From the NCBI GenBank assembly GCA_002918705.1, contig PQKR01000008.1, positions 1 to 64,000 on the forward strand: DNA of 64,000 nt, given 5' to 3'. The stretch comes from Escherichia sp. ESNIH1. Lineage in GTDB: Bacteria; Pseudomonadota; Gammaproteobacteria; Enterobacterales; Enterobacteriaceae. Shown one piece after another: positions 30,268 to 37,551 of the stretch. Both the position numbers and the translations under genes were made by a program. How positions within the stretch are numbered: the stretch's first letter is position 1; each line of letters begins with the position of its first letter. The notes below the pieces were generated by a model that did not search any database, was not told where the DNA came from, and was given only the letters and a program-made list of their open reading frames with translations.

Positions 30268-30800
30268 ATCCCCCCCAGCATTGTCGTTACCATCGCCATC
30301 AGCGGCCCGGCCAGATCCGGCTCAAGCCGAAACATCGACACGATCCCCTCGCTCATTTCTTTAAGCTTCTGATGTCTTGGCGCGTCTAACAAAATAGCCC
30401 GCTTCGCCTCGGCAACCTCCTTCTCGGCATGCGCCAGCCGCGTTATTTTGCAGTCTCCGCCCACCAGCGAACCGCGATGCTCCAGCGGCAGAACAGCCAG
30501 AATAGCGGGCGTCAGCTGGCGAACCCGATCCCGGCAGTCATCGGTATCGAAACGGTTATCGAGCCAGCGGAATAACTTCTGCCGGGCCCGGCTAATATCT
30601 TCCGAAAACTCGATGCCCTCCCCACCACAGCTGCGCCACTGGTCTACGATGTGAGCAGCAACGACGTCCTGCCCGGCAACCGCTGCCCAGGCGCGGACGG
30701 CGTCGCGGATATCGACATGGTTCGGCTCTTTGACTTGAGAGCGATTTATCATCGCTGACTGTGAAAAAGAGGTACTCTGTTGAAAAGTAAGTGTTTGCAT
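30264..30800 (-). CDS. ydaT: YdaT-like regulator (CII position)
   Basis: 178 residues. Conserved YdaT text is clear: DIRDAVRAWAAVAGQDVVAA, FSEDISRARQKLFRWLDNRFD, VRQLTPAILAVLPLEHRGSL and the C-terminal EGIVSMFRLEPDLAGPLMAM. YdaT of the Rac prophage was called a toxin because overproduction blocks growth; it has since been described as a functional counterpart of CII. It follows the YdaS-like gene by 3 bases, the Rac arrangement. An alternative start 16 codons in (30752) is possible. Confidence 0.82.
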   Translation of the reverse strand: MQTLTFQQSTSFSQSAMINRSQVKEPNHVDIRDAVRAWAAVAGQDVVAAHIVDQWRSCGGEGIEFSEDISRARQKLFRWLDNRFDTDDCRDRVRQLTPAILAVLPLEHRGSLVGGDCKITRLAHAEKEVAEAKRAILLDAPRHQKLKEMSEGIVSMFRLEPDLAGPLMAMVTTMLGGI

Positions 30801-30803
30801 TTG

Positions 30804-31067
30804 CTATGCCTTATTTAGGTTTACGTTGGCAGATGCACCAATAGAGCGTGGGGTATATTCAGGCCATATGTGCACCCACTCTGTTGGCAGACAGTCCGCA
30901 CGCGTGACCATGCCGCCAGTAAATCTTTCTATTTCTATCGCTCGTTTAGGCGAAATAGGTGATGCGTTTGAGGCCATCTGGGACAGGAACGACATGGATA
31001 TACCCAGCTTTTCGGCTAGCCATTTGGCGTTGCCCCGCTGCTGGGATAGGTAATCTTTAAGCTGCAT
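30804..31067 (-). CDS. ydaS: YdaS/Cro-like repressor
   Basis: 87 residues from ATG 31067, after CCAGGAGGCTAT. A Cro/YdaS helix-turn-helix fills the N-terminal half (LKDYLSQQRGNAKWLAEKLG, then SMSFLSQMASNASPISPKRA). The C-terminal part carries EWVHIWPEYTPRSIG. In Rac, YdaS is a Cro-like DNA-binding protein encoded divergently from RacR. The same divergent layout holds here with the RacR-like gene at 31163. Confidence 0.87.
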   Translation of the reverse strand: MQLKDYLSQQRGNAKWLAEKLGISMSFLSQMASNASPISPKRAIEIERFTGGMVTRADCLPTEWVHIWPEYTPRSIGASANVNLNKA

Positions 31068-31094
31068 ATAGCCTCCTGGTAAGGTGTGGGATGA

Positions 31095-31150
31095 GTTTAC
31101 TAATCACTAAACACAATAGTCAAGTATTTGCTTGTTTAGAAATTACTAAT
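31095..31150. promoter_or_regulatory. Operators between racR-like and ydaS-like genes
   Basis: GTTTACTAATCACTAAAC (31095-31112) and TTTAGAAATTACTAA (31135-31149) share half-sites TTTA(C/G)T. The first is nearly identical, reversed, to GTTTAGTAATGAGTAAAC at 31662-31679 on the other side of the repressor gene. Paired sites on both sides of the repressor are the OL/OR layout. Confidence 0.62.
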
Positions 31151-31162
31151 CAAAATGCGAAC

Positions 31163-31519
31163 ATGACCACAGCAGAAATCCGAAGAAGACGCCTAAAGGC
31201 TTGGTTTGCCGATAAGGCTCTACCAGAAAAAGAGAAAAGCTATTTATCCCAGTTGATAAATGGCAAGAGCTCCTTTGGAGAAAGGGCAGCCAGGAGAATC
31301 GAGCATGATTACAATATGCCTTCCGGTTACCTGGATGTTGACGATGACCATCCAGACAAAGCACAAAACGAGCTAGTTCTTACTGCTGATGAGACAAAAT
31401 TGATTAAGTTCTTTAGAGGGTTTCCTGATTCTGCCAAGCGGGAAATGCTTATTGAATTTGAGTCTAAATTTGACAAGTTCAACGAGCTTTTCAAAGAGCT
31501 ATTAGCCTCACGTAAGTAA
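31163..31519 (+). CDS. racR: RacR-like prophage repressor
   Basis: 118 residues from ATG 31163; a longer form from ATG 31091 would read through the operators. The helix-turn-helix region (AEIRRRRLKAWFADKALPEK; KSYLSQLINGKSSFGERAAR; IEHDYNMPSGYLDVDDD) resembles RacR of the Rac prophage, which represses ydaST. Unlike lambda CI it has no LexA-type protease domain, only a helical C-terminus (LIKFFRGFPDSAKREMLIEF), so induction cannot rely on RecA-driven self-cleavage of this protein. Confidence 0.8.
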   Translation: MTTAEIRRRRLKAWFADKALPEKEKSYLSQLINGKSSFGERAARRIEHDYNMPSGYLDVDDDHPDKAQNELVLTADETKLIKFFRGFPDSAKREMLIEFESKFDKFNELFKELLASRK

Positions 31520-31530
31520 ATATCCTTCCT

Positions 31531-31557
31531 CAAGCCGCCTACAAGGCGGTTTTTTTA
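31531..31557 (+). terminator. Intrinsic terminator after repressor gene
   Basis: Plus-strand CCGCCT-ACA-AGGCGG followed by TTTTTTT, 16 bp after the repressor stop. Confidence 0.9.
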
Positions 31558-31637
31558 TGCCTGTAATTCAACCCAACACGCCTAACTCTCAAAAAACCAT
31601 CGCGCAAATAACGGTTTAGCTCAAACTCAACGAAAAA

Positions 31638-31679
31638 GTTTACTAAAGACTTTACATAATGGTTTAGTAATGAGTAAAC
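31638..31679. promoter_or_regulatory. Second operator region (OL-like)
   Basis: GTTTAGTAATGAGTAAAC (31662-31679) is a near-perfect palindrome of the same motif as the racR-ydaS operator; GTTTACTAAAGACTTTAC (31638-31655) is a diverged second copy. It lies ahead of the plus-strand early (recombination) genes, where a repressor-controlled left promoter is expected. Confidence 0.6.
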
Positions 31680-31749
31680 TCATTTCATCAACAACGCGCT
31701 GCGTTGCTCCGATAAACGTTCTGACGCCGGGAAAGACCGGGAGGATGAG

Positions 31750-31953
31750 ATGGCAACTACCAATCAGGCAGTACCTAACAGCGGGAAGGCAGTTCCAATG
31801 CGCAACCAGCGCACTGGCGCAGCATGGCTCGTTTCTTTCAACTACACAGATGGCACTTACTGGCATGAACCGCAGGGCAACCTGCGCCACATTCGCCGCC
31901 CGTATGCCGCCCGCAACATTGAGCCGCATCTGGTACCGGCGGGAACGCACTGA
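31750..31953 (+). CDS. Small early protein, conserved in enterobacterial phages
   Basis: 67 residues from an ATG after GGGAGGATGAG. Sequence features are AVPMRNQRTGAAWLVSFNYT and TYWHEPQGNLRHIRRPYAARN. No membrane or metal site. It is the first gene of the left early operon and its stop overlaps the next start by one base. I recognise it only as a recurrent small protein in this position of lambdoid prophages; its function is unknown. Confidence 0.72.
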   Translation: MATTNQAVPNSGKAVPMRNQRTGAAWLVSFNYTDGTYWHEPQGNLRHIRRPYAARNIEPHLVPAGTH

Positions 31954-32150
31954 TGAATACCTTATTCGCGTTAGTGCTGACCGTGGGCATGACCAACGGC
32001 GATTTTCAGGATGTGGTGCTGGGAGTATATGACAACCAGCGCCAGTGTGAAGCGGCGGCTGTTGAGCAGAATGTTGCGGGCGAGTGCTTTGAAGTGGATC
32101 GCATTGTACGCGCCGATGAAGTGCCGGCCGGTACCAATGTCCATTTATGA
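31953..32150 (+). CDS. DUF1482 protein
   Basis: 65 residues. DUF1482 signature: MNTLFALVLTVGMTNGDFQD, VVLGVYDNQRQCEAAAVEQN and the two cysteines in QCEAA and GECFEVD. The first 15 residues could be a weak signal sequence. This family is found only in prophages near recE/recT or exclusion genes. Function unknown. It is coupled to the gene before it. Confidence 0.82.
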   Translation: MNTLFALVLTVGMTNGDFQDVVLGVYDNQRQCEAAAVEQNVAGECFEVDRIVRADEVPAGTNVHL

Positions 32151-32160
32151 GGAGTTGAAG

Positions 32161-32325
32161 ATGTGTAACTCGACCAAATGCGCGTACTGCCGCCAGCCGA
32201 TTGAGCAAGGCAAGGAAGTAAAAAACGTATTGCTCTTCATTCGCGGCGCGCAGCTGGACCGCGAGCAACGCGATTACTGTTCTGTTCGTTGCGCTTCGTA
32301 CGACCAGATGGCCCACGAAAGCTAA
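32161..32325 (+). CDS. Small zinc-binding early protein
   Basis: 54 residues from ATG 32161, after GAGGAGTTGAAG. Four cysteines form a zinc site: CAYCRQPIEQGKEVKN near 7-10 and DYCSVRCASYDQMAHE near 39-44. The small CxxC...CxxxC fold suggests nucleic acid or protein binding. It is common just upstream of recE-like genes. The stop is followed by a small hairpin (CCCGC/GCGGG) and about 110 bases with no other gene. Confidence 0.75.
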   Translation: MCNSTKCAYCRQPIEQGKEVKNVLLFIRGAQLDREQRDYCSVRCASYDQMAHES

Positions 32326-32463
32326 CGTAAACCCGCGCAAGGCGGGATCTACGTCCGGTGCCACCGACCAAAGTTACACCGGAATTTATATCAAAACCAA
32401 AAACACACCCAATGGGCGCTATTTCTGGCCCGGGGATCTTACATCCAAAAATGAGGATCTGAC

Positions 32464-35400
32464 ATGGAATTTTTCTACGTGGTTAAGGCCACTCAGAAAT
32501 CCGGTAAGCAAGATGCAGTGATTTGGTTCACTGCGAAAAGTGCAGCGCGCGCCAATCTCCAGCTCGATGTGGCACTGGAAGAAGCAGGCATTGAAGAAAC
32601 CGGCCGGGGTAAAGATTACGCAAAACCGATCCGCACCGATTTTCCGGTGGTTAACGACCTGCCGGAAGAAGGCACCGTGGATTACACCTGGTGCGATCGC
32701 TATCAGCTGTCCGACGACCAGCGCACCTGGAACGTGATCCCCGGCGCCGCATCGCAGGATGAAACCACCCTCTCCCCGGTGACCACCAGCGATGCGGATC
32801 TCCCTGCCGCGCCGGTAACCGCTACTGATACCGCAAACGCTGGCAGCACCTCCCTGCTTGAAAATCGCACCCCGGCTGTCCGCTTCGCCGTGCATCTGTT
32901 GGGCGACAAATACCTTTCTGAGATCAGCCAGGAGCAGCAGATTGTCGCCAACGAATTGGCAGCTGATGAGGAGAATGTTTACTTCCAGAGCCTGCTGCAG
33001 GCTAAAAATGACGTTCCTCAAATTGCCGAACTCAGCCTTCACGCTGAGTGGAAACTGGTGCAGGCCGTTAAAGACGTTTTCCCGCAGGATAAAGAACACG
33101 AACCCGCGCGGCTGGCAGCTTTCATGTCAAGCTGGATTACAGCCGAAGCAGGCGATCGGAATCAACTGGTTGAGGACTGGCTCAGCGGCAAACTGCCGGC
33201 CCCTGAGCTCGTCGACACCATCCAACCCGGCGATGATGAATACATCTCTGACGAAGACGTTGTGCAGGAAGGATCAGCCGTAGAAGCTACCCAGGTCCAT
33301 GCTCTCGTACAGGCATTTCGTGAAAAAGACATGACCGAGCTGCACGCCGTCCCTACGCTGCCGTTCCGTCACCGTCTCCTCGCGCAGTTTATCACCGAGA
33401 AAGAGTACGCGTACCACATCGACAACGAGCAGCTGAATACTGTGCGCCAGCTGGAAATGGACACCGATAACTCCTACGTGCAAAACCTGCTGCTGGCCGC
33501 AGAGAATGTCGAAGGAATGAAAAGGCTCCGTGACTTCGAATTCTGGAGGCTCACCGACGCTGTTAAGCGTGTGTTCCCAGTCGACAAAGCGACGCCGGAT
33601 TTATCCCTGATGCTCCAGTTCATGAAGGCCTGGAAAACGACAGACTATATCGATCGTGGCCTGCTCACTAAGGAATGGATCAATGGTAACCGGGTATCAA
33701 CCATTCAGCGCACGGACACAGGCACGAACGCCGGCGGAAATACCACCGATCGTAACCCGGACATGAAACACACTCTCGACACTCTCGATATTGAAATCGC
33801 GGCCGCCCTGCTGCCTATGGATTACAACATCTACGAAATCCCGGGCGGCGTGCTGCGCCGGGCGAAAGAAATCATCGCCAACAAAGAAGAGCCCTGGAAT
33901 TCGTGGAGTGCCCAGCTGCGCAAGACGCCTGGCGTACTCGATTTTTCACGCGCAGCCATTTTCGTCCTGATCCGCAATGCGCCTGAAGGCATCCATAACG
34001 AGACTCCGAAGCTGATTAGCTACATCGCGCAGAACGGTAAAGAAGTGACGTTCATCCCTGATACAGGGAATGACGACAGCGAAGCACGCTGGCAGGCCAT
34101 TGAGTCGATGCTGATCACCCCTGCTGCTGCACCAGCTGAAGAACCTGCATCTGAAGAAGTCGACAGCCAACTGGCGGATACGAGCCACGTTATGCCGAAG
34201 TGGGTAAAAACCGAAGAGCAGCAGATTGTAGAAGAGCCAGGTAACAAAGTTCACACCTTACCAAAGTGGGCGGCAACTGCTGATGTTCAGCCTACGGTTG
34301 AGAGCCTGGGCGGCGGCATGTTCTCCATCGATGGCCTGCTGGGTGAAAAAGCAAACCCGGTCATCAATACCCCCTCAAATGAAGTCGCAAAACAAGAAGT
34401 GGAGATCGTTGGCAATGTGCAGATGGAAGAGACTGACCCGGGCAAAGTCGAAGCTGGTGCTGAAGTACCAGCGGTCGAAGGTGCTGATGCAGCTGCTGGG
34501 CAAGCGGACAGCGTAAACTCGGCGGATATCCTCGCCGCTGCCGCACCTGAACTGGCGAGCAACGTTGCCGCCGATCTGGACCAAATTATCGAACCTCTGA
34601 ACCAGGACGAGCCGGTATTACCTCAAACTGAACCAGAAACGCCAGTAATCGAACCAGAAGCGGATATTTCTGAACCAGAGGCTTTCGCGCAACAATGGCC
34701 AGCGTATTTCGAGCCGGGCCGTTATGAGGGTGTGCCGAACGACGTTTACCACGCCGCGAACGGCATCAGCAGCACCCAGGTGAAGGATGCACGCATTAGC
34801 CTGATGTTCTATCACGGCCGCCATGTGGCCAAGACTATCCGCCGCGAAAGCAGCGAGGCGCTGACGTTCGGTAGCCTGGCACACACGCTGGCGCTGGAAC
34901 CAGAAAAGCTTCACGAAGAATTCGCTGTGTTCCCGGGTGTTCCGAAAGAAGCATTCACCACCACCGACTCCATGAAGGCCTTCATCCGCGAATTTAATGC
35001 GGATAAGCCAAAAGCTGAGCAGCTGAAGCTCACTGGAAAGAAAGAGGAGCTGCAGGCGGCGATCCGCGCGGTGAATCCAGATGCCATTTTCGCGGATGAG
35101 TTCGAGCAGCAATGGCGTGATAGCGTGGCCGGTAAAACCATCCTGTCCAGTGAACAGCTGACGCTGGCCACTGCAATTCAGCAGGCCCTGCTTAAGCATG
35201 AATCAGCTGGGAAACTGCTGCTTCACCCTTCCCGTTCAGTCGAAACCAGTTACTTCGGCATGGACGACGAAACCGGCCTTGAAGTCCGAGTACGCCCGGA
35301 CCTTGAGGTTGAAATCAACGGCGTTCGTATCGGCGTTGACCTGAAGACGATCAGCATGGGCCGCGTTAAACAGGACGGCCTGCGCGCCAAGCTGCACCGG

Positions 35401-35694
35401 GAAATCATCGACCGCGATTACCACCTCAGCGCGGGCATGTACTGCACTGTCGCTGACTTTGACCAGTTTTTCTGGATCTTCGTCAACAAAGACGAGGGTT
35501 ACCACTGGGTGGCGGTTATTGAGGCATCGGAGGATCTGCTGGCGCTGGGCGTTCAGGAGTATCAGCAAACCATGCGTGCCCTGGCTCAGGCTTACGACAC
35601 CAACTGCTGGCCAGCGCCAATCACCGAAGACTACACCGACGAACTGAACGACTTCGACCTGCGCCGCCTTGAAGCGCTGCGCACTCAGGCATAA
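32464..35694 (+). CDS. recE: RecE exodeoxyribonuclease VIII, large form
   Basis: 1076 residues, longer than Rac RecE (866). N-terminal YVVKATQKSGKQDAVIWFTA and FPVVNDLPEEGTVDYTW match the RecE N-terminus. Two repeated helical modules (about 130-190 and 285-370, each LLGDKYLSEI/LLAQFITEKE type with VFPQDKE/VFPVDKA) follow, then a Glu/Pro/Ala-rich linker at 560-735. The nuclease is at the end (about 745-1076), with GISSTQVKDARISLMFYHGR, EVRVRPDLEVEINGVRIGVDLKT (Asp and Lys of the PD-(D/E)xK site) and DYHLSAGMYCTVAD. It degrades one strand of dsDNA and hands ssDNA to RecT. Confidence 0.92.
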   Translation: MEFFYVVKATQKSGKQDAVIWFTAKSAARANLQLDVALEEAGIEETGRGKDYAKPIRTDFPVVNDLPEEGTVDYTWCDRYQLSDDQRTWNVIPGAASQDETTLSPVTTSDADLPAAPVTATDTANAGSTSLLENRTPAVRFAVHLLGDKYLSEISQEQQIVANELAADEENVYFQSLLQAKNDVPQIAELSLHAEWKLVQAVKDVFPQDKEHEPARLAAFMSSWITAEAGDRNQLVEDWLSGKLPAPELVDTIQPGDDEYISDEDVVQEGSAVEATQVHALVQAFREKDMTELHAVPTLPFRHRLLAQFITEKEYAYHIDNEQLNTVRQLEMDTDNSYVQNLLLAAENVEGMKRLRDFEFWRLTDAVKRVFPVDKATPDLSLMLQFMKAWKTTDYIDRGLLTKEWINGNRVSTIQRTDTGTNAGGNTTDRNPDMKHTLDTLDIEIAAALLPMDYNIYEIPGGVLRRAKEIIANKEEPWNSWSAQLRKTPGVLDFSRAAIFVLIRNAPEGIHNETPKLISYIAQNGKEVTFIPDTGNDDSEARWQAIESMLITPAAAPAEEPASEEVDSQLADTSHVMPKWVKTEEQQIVEEPGNKVHTLPKWAATADVQPTVESLGGGMFSIDGLLGEKANPVINTPSNEVAKQEVEIVGNVQMEETDPGKVEAGAEVPAVEGADAAAGQADSVNSADILAAAAPELASNVAADLDQIIEPLNQDEPVLPQTEPETPVIEPEADISEPEAFAQQWPAYFEPGRYEGVPNDVYHAANGISSTQVKDARISLMFYHGRHVAKTIRRESSEALTFGSLAHTLALEPEKLHEEFAVFPGVPKEAFTTTDSMKAFIREFNADKPKAEQLKLTGKKEELQAAIRAVNPDAIFADEFEQQWRDSVAGKTILSSEQLTLATAIQQALLKHESAGKLLLHPSRSVETSYFGMDDETGLEVRVRPDLEVEINGVRIGVDLKTISMGRVKQDGLRAKLHREIIDRDYHLSAGMYCTVADFDQFFWIFVNKDEGYHWVAVIEASEDLLALGVQEYQQTMRALAQAYDTNCWPAPITEDYTDELNDFDLRRLEALRTQA

Positions 35695-35705
35695 GGGGAA
35701 TGACT

Positions 35706-36818
35706 ATGGAAAACACCAATATCATCACAGCAGAACAGCAGGCACCGAACACCATTTCTGCCAGCAACGCTATTTTCAATGTGCAGGCGCTGAGCCAGCT
35801 TACTGCCTTTGCCAATCTGATGGCTGACTCTCAGGTTACCGTACCGGCTCACCTGGTAGGCAAGCCCGCCGACTGTATGGCGATTGTTATGCAGGCCATG
35901 CAATGGGGTATGAATCCCTATGCGATCGCGCAAAAGACACATTTGGTTAATGGTGTGCTGGGGTATGAAGCCCAGCTGGTTAATGCAGTGATTGCCAGCT
36001 CAAACGCTATTCAAGGTCGCTTTCATTACCGCTATGGCGGTGAATGGGAACGCTGCACCAGAACGAGTGAAGTGACCAAAGAGAAAACCGGTAAGAACGG
36101 GAAATATACGGTTACCGAGCGCGTGCGCGGCTGGAGTGATGAGGATGAAAGTGGCCTGTTTATCCAGGTCGGGGCGATCCTGAGAGGTGAAAGCGAAATC
36201 ACCTGGGGCGAACCGCTGTACCTTTCCGGCATCGTGACGCGTAATTCCCCACTGTGGGTTTCCAACCCGAAGCAGCAGATAGCCTATCTCGGGGTGAAAT
36301 ACTGGGCGCGACTGTATTGTCCGCATGTGATCCTAGGCGTTTACACGCCTGATGAAGTTGAGCAGCGTACCGAGCGGGAAATCAATCCTGCACCCGCCCA
36401 GCGTGTGAGCCTGGCTGATATCAAAGGTGACGGCGTAACAACCACTCACAGCGCGCAAGAGTCGGCAGTCAACATCGATTCTATGGCCGATGAGTTCAGG
36501 GATCGCATTGAAGCGGCTCAGGACATCGACAATGCCAAAGCCGTGCGGGTGGATATTGAGTCAGCAAAAACAACTCTCGGCTCCGCGCTTTTCACTGAGC
36601 TGAAAAATAAGGCTGTCCGCCGCTACTACCTGGTTGATGCCCGTAACAAGGTGGAGGCTGCGATCAACTCCCTGCCCCAGCCCGGCGAGCCGGATGGTAC
36701 TGAGCGATTTGCGGAAGCTGAGCGTGTGCTGGCGGCTGCGAAGCGTCACCTGGGCGATGAGCTGCACGATCAGTTCAGCATCACCCTGGCTGATATGAAG
36801 CCGGAATACGTGAGCTGA
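35706..36818 (+). CDS. recT: RecT single-strand annealing protein
   Basis: 370 residues from ATG 35706, after AAGGGGAATGACT. The RecT core spans about 20-225: LTAFANLMADSQVTVPAHLVGK, CMAIVMQAMQWGMNPYAIAQ, THLVNGVLGYEAQLVNAVI and the SPLWVSNPKQQIAYLGVKYWARL helix region. It anneals complementary ssDNA made by RecE, driving phage recombination. The C-terminal third is helical and charged, as in many RecT proteins where it contacts other factors. It follows recE by 11 bases. Confidence 0.92.
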   Translation: MENTNIITAEQQAPNTISASNAIFNVQALSQLTAFANLMADSQVTVPAHLVGKPADCMAIVMQAMQWGMNPYAIAQKTHLVNGVLGYEAQLVNAVIASSNAIQGRFHYRYGGEWERCTRTSEVTKEKTGKNGKYTVTERVRGWSDEDESGLFIQVGAILRGESEITWGEPLYLSGIVTRNSPLWVSNPKQQIAYLGVKYWARLYCPHVILGVYTPDEVEQRTEREINPAPAQRVSLADIKGDGVTTTHSAQESAVNIDSMADEFRDRIEAAQDIDNAKAVRVDIESAKTTLGSALFTELKNKAVRRYYLVDARNKVEAAINSLPQPGEPDGTERFAEAERVLAAAKRHLGDELHDQFSITLADMKPEYVS

Positions 36819-36855
36819 TAAGGGAGGCGGGAGGGGTAACCCTCCCGGTAACGAG

Positions 36856-37032
36856 ATGAGCGAGAAACAAACCCGCTGGAGCGATGAAGAACTGAAGCTG
36901 CTGCTGACGCACAACAACCAGCAGATCGCAGACCTGACCGCCCGCCCGTTGGCCGAGATTGAGGACCGCCGGCTGCTGGCGAATATCGAGCGGAACTGCT
37001 GGGACGTATTTAATCCGGAGCGTGCAGAATGA
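36856..37032 (+). CDS. Small early protein, unknown
   Basis: 58 residues from ATG 36856 to TGA 37030-37032, overlapping the next gene start by 4 bases. The product is helical and charged (TRWSDEELKLLLTHNNQQIA; IEDRRLLANIERNCWDVFNP). A hairpin (GGGAGG/CCTCCC) sits just before the start and could mask its ribosome site (GGTAACGAG). I do not recognise a family; the coupling to the DUF4060 gene supports translation. Confidence 0.68.
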   Translation: MSEKQTRWSDEELKLLLTHNNQQIADLTARPLAEIEDRRLLANIERNCWDVFNPERAE

Positions 37033-37271
37033 GGTTGATTAACCGAAGCAGGAAGGAATCCCCACTGGCGCGCCGGGCCTGTGACGCCGCACTGGCTAAG
37101 CATGTCGAGCGGTTCGGCGATTACGCCAGCCGGGCCACAAGCAGCGAATACATGGTGCAGGTGGACGGAATGAAGGTGAAGGTGGAAATAGAGAATCGCA
37201 GCACCAGCTATGTGGCCACGGCGATCACCGGGGCGCGGCGTCTACGTCATTTAGCCGGACGGATGTCTTGA
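37029..37271 (+). CDS. DUF4060 protein
   Basis: 80 residues. Typical DUF4060 text: MRLINRSRKESPLARRACDA, AALAKHVERFGDY and YMVQVDGMKVKVEIENRSTS. This family lies just upstream of excisionase/integrase in many lambdoid prophages. Function unknown. It is rich in Arg/Lys and could bind nucleic acid, but no fold is obvious. Confidence 0.82.
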   Translation: MRLINRSRKESPLARRACDAALAKHVERFGDYASRATSSEYMVQVDGMKVKVEIENRSTSYVATAITGARRLRHLAGRMS

Positions 37272-37323
37272 TATCGAAATATCATCAACACGCGATCAGC
37301 ATAGTTATACTCGTGCTGATCGC
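37270..37323. promoter_or_regulatory. Promoter/operator palindromes upstream of xis-int
   Basis: A perfect 10-bp inverted repeat GCGATCAGCA (37292-37301) with TGCTGATCGC (37314-37323) encloses a TATACT -10-like box. A second short repeat GATAT-CGAA-ATATC lies at 37270-37283. It is a likely control site for the excisionase/integrase pair and ends 12 bases before the xis start. Confidence 0.65.
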
Positions 37324-37335
37324 CAGGTACTTCAT

Positions 37336-37551
37336 ATGGCACAAATAATTTTCAATGAAGAATGGGTTGTTGAGTCTCGCTTAGTCGAGAGGACAGGCCT
37401 CACGCCTCGCCAGATCAAAAGCTACCGCGCTGGGGCCTGGATCGAGGGTGTTCACTTTAAACGTTTACCTCAGTCGGCAGAGGCCAGTAAGGACCGCGCA
37501 GTCGTTTGGTATAACTTCCCAAAAATTAACCAGCTTGTTCAGGATGCATGA
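37336..37551 (+). CDS. Excisionase-like protein (DUF1233 type)
   Basis: 71 residues. A small winged-helix DNA-binding protein: NEEWVVESRLVERTGLTPRQ then IKSYRAGAWIEGVHFKRLPQ and VVWYNFPKINQLVQDA. This is the pattern of Xis proteins that bend DNA next to the integrase. Its stop overlaps the integrase start (ATGATG), so the two are coupled. Xis directs excision by remodelling attL/attR with integrase and IHF. Confidence 0.88.
   Translation: MAQIIFNEEWVVESRLVERTGLTPRQIKSYRAGAWIEGVHFKRLPQSAEASKDRAVVWYNFPKINQLVQDA

Noticed and set aside
31091..31162. Repressor starting at ATG 31091
   Set aside because: The extra 24 residues would be encoded by the operator DNA and do not resemble RacR; ATG 31163 starts the conserved part.
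31627..32364. 245-codon minus-strand open frame across the left early genes
   Set aside because: The plus strand holds three coupled small genes with good ribosome sites, including a DUF1482 protein; the minus frame crosses the operators and has no homology.
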